Shown: in pieces, positions 15,656 through 18,599 of the stretch | Layout of the letters: each line of letters starts with the position of its first letter | Position numbering within the stretch: the first letter of the stretch is position 1 | Origin: an uncultured Porphyromonadaceae bacterium | GTDB lineage: Bacteria; Bacteroidota; Bacteroidia; Bacteroidales; Muribaculaceae | Direction of reading: 5' to 3' | Length of the DNA stretch: 18,599 nucleotides | NCBI GenBank assembly: GCA_900550645.1 | Contig: URTA01000052.1 | Span: forward strand, 1-18,599 | Translations under genes and position numbers: made by a program | Notes under the pieces: generated by a model | What the model saw: only the letters and a program-made list of their open reading frames with translations | Databases searched by the model: none | What the model was told of the DNA's origin: nothing

Positions 15656-16720
15656 CTTTTCCGCACTCGCCGTGCATGTCAGTGTTTTGCTTATGCGAGC
15701 GCATGCCTCGTGGAAGCGGTCGTATCCGCGTGCAAGTTCCTCGAGAGTGTCCTCGTCCCAGTCGTCGCGTACTATTCCAAGCGTGTTGTCGCGCACAAAC
15801 GATGCTGTGTACGGGACGGAGTTCATCAGCACGGGCGTGCCGTTGGCTATGGCTTCCGGCACTGACACCATGTTCAGGTCCTGCATGGTGTTGACGAGCA
15901 TGCCTTTTGCCTTGCGGCTTATGGGGGCAAAGTCGCGGTGTGACATGAAGCCGTGGAACACCACGTTTTTCCCCGCTTCTGCCTGTCGCACACGCTCCTC
16001 CATGGCCTGGCGCATCGGTCCGTCGCCTATCACGTCAAGGCGGTAATTCTCGAAGCCGGGCTTGTGGATGAACTTAAGGAACGCTTCTAGCATTTCCAAC
16101 GGTCTTTTCCTTTCGATAAGCTGTGAAATTATTACGAATGAGTCGTCAGCCTCGTCGCTCGGGTAGAACACGTCGCCGTCGCAGCCGTGGTCCACGATTT
16201 CAGGCGAAGTCTTCGGGCAGTAGCGCGAGATGAAGTCGCGTGCCGCCAAGGAGCGGCCTATCGCAATGATATGGCACATCATCAGGCGCGTGACGATGCC
16301 GTACCATATCCTTGACGGCAGCCTGTGCATCATGCGGTTGTGCTGCGCCAGCTCCTGCCACGCCACCACCGGGCATTTCGCGTTGCGGCTGGCTATGAGC
16401 GTCCCCACTGAGAATATTTCAGATGAAAATACAAGGTCAAAGTGATGCTCCTTTATGTATTTGCCCAGACCTTTCGGCCAGGGGATACGCCAGGGCTGGA
16501 ACACCTTCGGCAGCCTCGACTGGAAATACACCACCTCGAAAGGGTTGTCCTCGGGTTCTGTGCAGCGGTACTCTTCGGAGGCTGCGAGCGTGACATCGTG
16601 CCCGTTGGCAACGAACCCGCGTGCCATGCCGTAGATCATGCAGTCGTGGTTGGTATTGCGTATCGGGATTACACCCTTCTCGTGCGTGTGCAATATCAGG
16701 TTGACTATCAGTATTCTCAT
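15629..16720 (-). CDS. GT4-type glycosyltransferase
   Basis: A 363-residue cytosolic or membrane-associated glycosyltransferase with a GT-B fold. The N-terminal Rossmann domain starts MRILIVNLIL and includes GMARGFVANGHDVTLAA (31-47). The sugar-nucleotide domain has VIISQLIERKRPLEMLEAF (196-214), IGDGP (231-235), VVFHGFMSH (253-261) and the family 4 signature SVPEAIANGTPVL (286-298) with Glu289. It probably adds a sugar to a surface glycan, lipopolysaccharide or lipid; the donor and acceptor are not readable. It heads the leftward run with the PD40 gene, cstA and the phosphatase. No other glycan-biosynthesis genes are adjacent, so it is not in a typical capsule cluster. No Bacteroidetes-type promoter was recognised upstream; two AT-rich palindromes lie there instead. 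Confidence 0.88.
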   Translation of the reverse strand: MRILIVNLILHTHEKGVIPIRNTNHDCMIYGMARGFVANGHDVTLAASEEYRCTEPEDNPFEVVYFQSRLPKVFQPWRIPWPKGLGKYIKEHHFDLVFSSEIFSVGTLIASRNAKCPVVAWQELAQHNRMMHRLPSRIWYGIVTRLMMCHIIAIGRSLAARDFISRYCPKTSPEIVDHGCDGDVFYPSDEADDSFVIISQLIERKRPLEMLEAFLKFIHKPGFENYRLDVIGDGPMRQAMEERVRQAEAGKNVVFHGFMSHRDFAPISRKAKGMLVNTMQDLNMVSVPEAIANGTPVLMNSVPYTASFVRDNTLGIVRDDWDEDTLEELARGYDRFHEACARISKTLTCTASAEKIVHIAENM

Positions 16721-16726
16721 GGTATA

Positions 16727-16760
16727 ATATATCGATATATCATTATTGACAACTCAATAA
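16727..16760. repeat. Two AT-rich palindromes before the glycosyltransferase gene
   Basis: ATATATCGATATAT (16727-16740) is a perfect 14-bp palindrome six bases upstream of the glycosyltransferase ATG. Next to it, TTATTG (16743-16748) and CAATAA (16755-16760) are perfect arms around six bases. They could be regulator sites or 5' leader structure. Short AT palindromes arise easily by chance, so support is modest. Confidence 0.4.
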
Positions 16761-16822
16761 CGGAATTGTGCTGCGTTTATTTTACAACGTCGTCTGTATA
16801 GTCTGGTGCTTCTTCGTTTTTT

Positions 16823-16847
16823 TGCACACATTCGCGATTTGTGTGCA
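16823..16847. promoter_or_regulatory. Perfect 8-bp inverted repeat upstream of etfBA, candidate operator
   Basis: Arms TGCACACA (16823-16830) and TGTGTGCA (16840-16847) are perfect reverse complements around a nine-base spacer containing CGCGA. The site ends about 17 bases before the -33 region of the etfB promoter, a position fitting an activator or regulator dimer. T-runs flank both sides. It lies in the divergent space between the glycosyltransferase and etfB, where no terminator is expected. Confidence 0.5.
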
Positions 16848-16863
16848 TTTTCTCGCGCTGTTA

Positions 16864-16895
16864 TTTCCCAATGCCGCTTTTTTTTCGTAACTTTG
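16864..16895 (+). promoter_or_regulatory. Bacteroidetes-type promoter of etfBA
   Basis: TAACTTTG (16888-16895) matches TAnnTTTG exactly. Twenty bases upstream is TTTC (16864-16867), three of four to the -33 TTTG. The predicted start near 16900 leaves a leader of about 85 bases before the etfB ATG. That leader holds small hairpins (GCCG/CGGC at 16921-16932; AGGCTG/CAGCTT at 16936-16952) and an open 22-codon frame. Confidence 0.65.
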
Positions 16896-16985
16896 CCCCT
16901 GCACTATGGCGCAAATACCTGCCGCCGACGGCAATAGGCTGGCAGACAGCTTGTTAGATAATAATATACGATAAAGACATAGATT

Positions 16986-17855
16986 ATGAGTTTAAATATC
17001 ATTGTACTCGCCAAGCAAGTACCTGATACGAGAAACGTGGGCAAGGATGCCATGAAGGCTGACGGCACTATCAACCGTTCAGCCCTGCCGGCTATCTTCA
17101 ACCCTGAAGACCTCAACGCGCTCGAGCAGGCGCTCCACCTCAAAGAGATGTACCCCGGCAGCAAGGTGACGCTGCTCACCATGGGTCCGGGACGCGCTGC
17201 GGAGATAGTCCGCGAGGGGATGTACCGAGGCGCAGACGGCGGCATCGTCCTCTCCGACCGCGCCTTCGCCGGCTCCGACACGCTCGCGACCTCATACGCG
17301 CTCGCGACTGCCGTGCGCAAGATAGGAGGCTATGACCTGATCATCGGCGGACGCCAGGCCATCGACGGCGACACCGCCCAGGTAGGCCCGCAGATAGCCG
17401 AGAAGCTCGGGCTGCCGCAGGTGACATACGCCGAGGAGATTATCGCTGTACAGGAAGGCCGCGCCACAATACGCCGCCGCCTCGAGCACGGCGTCGAGAC
17501 AGTCACCGCGCCGCTCCCCCTCGTAGTGACAGTCAACGGCACGGCTGCCGACTGCCGCCCCCGCAACGCACGCAACATACAGAAATACAAATATGCCGCA
17601 GCTCCCTCCGAGGTCGCAGCCGACGAGCAGAAGAAAGCCTTCATCGAGAGCCGCCCCTACCTCGCCATTGGCGAATGGAGCGCGGAGCATGTAGGCGCAG
17701 ACCTGCAGCAGTGCGGCCTCGCCGGCTCGCCGACGAAGGTCAAGGCTATTGAGAATGTAGTCTTCACCGCAAAGGAGGCTCGCACTGTCGAGAACAGCGA
17801 CGACGCCCTCGAAGGCCTCATCAAGGAATTAATCGTCAACCACACCATCGGCTGA
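16986..17855 (+). CDS. etfB: Electron transfer flavoprotein beta subunit (EtfB/FixA family)
   Basis: This 289-residue subunit pairs with EtfA to carry electrons between flavin dehydrogenases (typically acyl-CoA dehydrogenases) and another acceptor. Typical features are IIVLAKQVPDT (5-15), INRSALPAIFNPEDLNALEQ (29-48), TLLTMGPGRA (63-71), and GGRQAIDGDTAQVGP (121-135), the nucleotide-binding signature. The form GDTAQVGP, rather than the DDCNQTGQ style of mitochondrial-type ETF, is what FixA-like and electron-bifurcating ETFs carry; assignment to that type is inference. The length is slightly above the usual 255-265 because of the C-terminal extension after about residue 240. It is followed 32 bases later by etfA on the same strand. 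Confidence 0.93.
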   Translation: MSLNIIVLAKQVPDTRNVGKDAMKADGTINRSALPAIFNPEDLNALEQALHLKEMYPGSKVTLLTMGPGRAAEIVREGMYRGADGGIVLSDRAFAGSDTLATSYALATAVRKIGGYDLIIGGRQAIDGDTAQVGPQIAEKLGLPQVTYAEEIIAVQEGRATIRRRLEHGVETVTAPLPLVVTVNGTAADCRPRNARNIQKYKYAAAPSEVAADEQKKAFIESRPYLAIGEWSAEHVGADLQQCGLAGSPTKVKAIENVVFTAKEARTVENSDDALEGLIKELIVNHTIG

Positions 17856-17887
17856 CCCCTGCGGCCAGTCCATAAACTCATGCAAAA

Positions 17888-18599
17888 ATGGCAGATACAA
17901 ACAACCTCATAGTATATTGCGAATACGACGACGGCCGGATTGCCGACGTCAGCCTCGAACTGCTGACCAAGGGACGCTCGCTTGCCGACCGCCTCGGCAT
18001 AAAGCTCGAAGCCGTGGTGCTGGGCGACCGCCTCGACGGCATCGAGGAGCAGGTGTTCCCATACGGCGTGGACACCCTCTACAAGGTGCAGGACCCGCGC
18101 CTGTTCCCCTACACTTCCCTCCCGCACTCCTCTGTGCTCATCAACCTCTTCCGTGAAATCAAGCCGCAGATAGCCTTCATGGGCGCGACCTGCATAGGCC
18201 GTGACCTCGGGCCCCGCGTCTCCTCCGCCCTCCACAGCGGACTGACTGCCGACTGCACCGCGCTCGAGATAGGCGACCACACCGACGTGAAGAGCGGCAA
18301 GCACTACGACGAGCTCCTCTACCAGATACGCCCCGCTTTCGGCGGAAACATCGTCGCGACAATCGTCAACCCAGAGTGCCGCCCCCAGATGGCCACAGTG
18401 CGAGAGGGCGTGATGAAAAAGGAGATACACGACGAGAACTACAAGGGCACAGTCATCAACCTCGACGCAGCCAAGTACACCTCGCCCGAGGACTTCGTGG
18501 TCGAAATCATTGACCGCCACGTCGAGAAGTCAAAGGTCAACCTGAAAGGCTCGCCCATCATCGTCGCCGGCGGATACGGCGTGGGCAGCAAGGAGAACT
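17888..18599 (+). CDS. etfA: Electron transfer flavoprotein alpha subunit, 3'-truncated by window end
   Basis: The frame opens at ATG 17888 after an A-rich stretch (GCAAAAATG) and runs to the window edge without a stop, giving 237 residues of an expected 320-340. The N-terminal domain is complete: LIVYCEYDDGRIADVSLELL (7-26), IAFMGATCIGRDLGPRVSS (95-113) and GLTADCTALEIG (118-129). The latter two are the usual EtfA core. QIRPAFGGNIVATIV (146-160) follows. The C-terminal FAD-binding domain has only just begun, at PIIVAGGYGVGSKEN (223-237). In the common family motif this loop reads GGRG; here Tyr replaces Arg. It forms the etfBA operon with the gene 32 bases upstream; an acyl-CoA dehydrogenase may follow outside the window. 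Confidence 0.92.
   Translation, partial: MADTNNLIVYCEYDDGRIADVSLELLTKGRSLADRLGIKLEAVVLGDRLDGIEEQVFPYGVDTLYKVQDPRLFPYTSLPHSSVLINLFREIKPQIAFMGATCIGRDLGPRVSSALHSGLTADCTALEIGDHTDVKSGKHYDELLYQIRPAFGGNIVATIVNPECRPQMATVREGVMKKEIHDENYKGTVINLDAAKYTSPEDFVVEIIDRHVEKSKVNLKGSPIIVAGGYGVGSKEN

Noticed and set aside
16726..16756. E. coli-type -35/-10 pair (TTGTCA, TATTAT) before the glycosyltransferase gene.
   Set aside because: The major Bacteroidetes sigma factor does not use this consensus, and the stretch is simply AT-rich.
17657..18520. Open minus-strand frame of 287 codons opposite etfB/etfA.
   Set aside because: Antisense shadow of two firmly identified ETF subunits.

Overview
The window looks like chromosomal DNA from a GC-rich member of the Bacteroidales, most likely a Muribaculaceae-like gut lineage. 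The evidence is of four kinds: Bacteroidetes-type promoters (TTTG, about 20 bases, then TAnnTTTG) instead of sigma70 sites; near absence of Shine-Dalgarno sequences; large secreted proteins with tails resembling type IX secretion (T9SS) sorting domains; and a carboxypeptidase-regulatory-like/plug/barrel outer-membrane protein. The family-level placement is inference from composition and gene style. No rRNA, tRNA, CRISPR array, insertion sequence or prophage gene was seen, and no gene-free stretch exceeds 300 bases.

Layout. Bases 1-9000 hold three long minus-strand genes for the cell surface. A 1086-residue secreted leucine-rich-repeat protein has a consensus promoter. Next is a 945-residue secreted protein made of four jelly-roll modules and two fibronectin-III-like modules. 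Last is an 821-residue outer-membrane receptor-like barrel with its own promoter. Stem-loop terminators separate or close these units. Bases 9261-11845 run rightward: fabD (fatty-acid synthesis), asd (diaminopimelate/Thr/Met/Lys pathway), then a GNAT acetyltransferase preceded by an unusual 9-bp-unit repeat that folds into a 38-nt hairpin. Bases 11852-16720 run leftward and probably form an operon: a GT4 glycosyltransferase, an exported TPR/PD40/coiled-coil protein of unknown role (with an internal promoter), the CstA transporter, and a PHP-family histidinol-phosphatase whose start overlaps the cstA stop. Bases 16986-18599 run rightward: etfB and the 5' two thirds of etfA, behind a good promoter with a perfect 8-bp-arm inverted repeat just upstream.

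How the parts work together. The left third is surface and secreted machinery of unknown target. The middle and right are housekeeping metabolism and envelope genes, ending in an electron-transfer flavoprotein pair whose beta subunit carries the motif seen in FixA/electron-bifurcating types. I did not find a clearly new multi-gene system. The best leads are the internally duplicated LRR protein and its partner, the TTAGGGTC-type hairpin repeat, the palindrome upstream of etfBA, and the orphan PD40 protein next to cstA.
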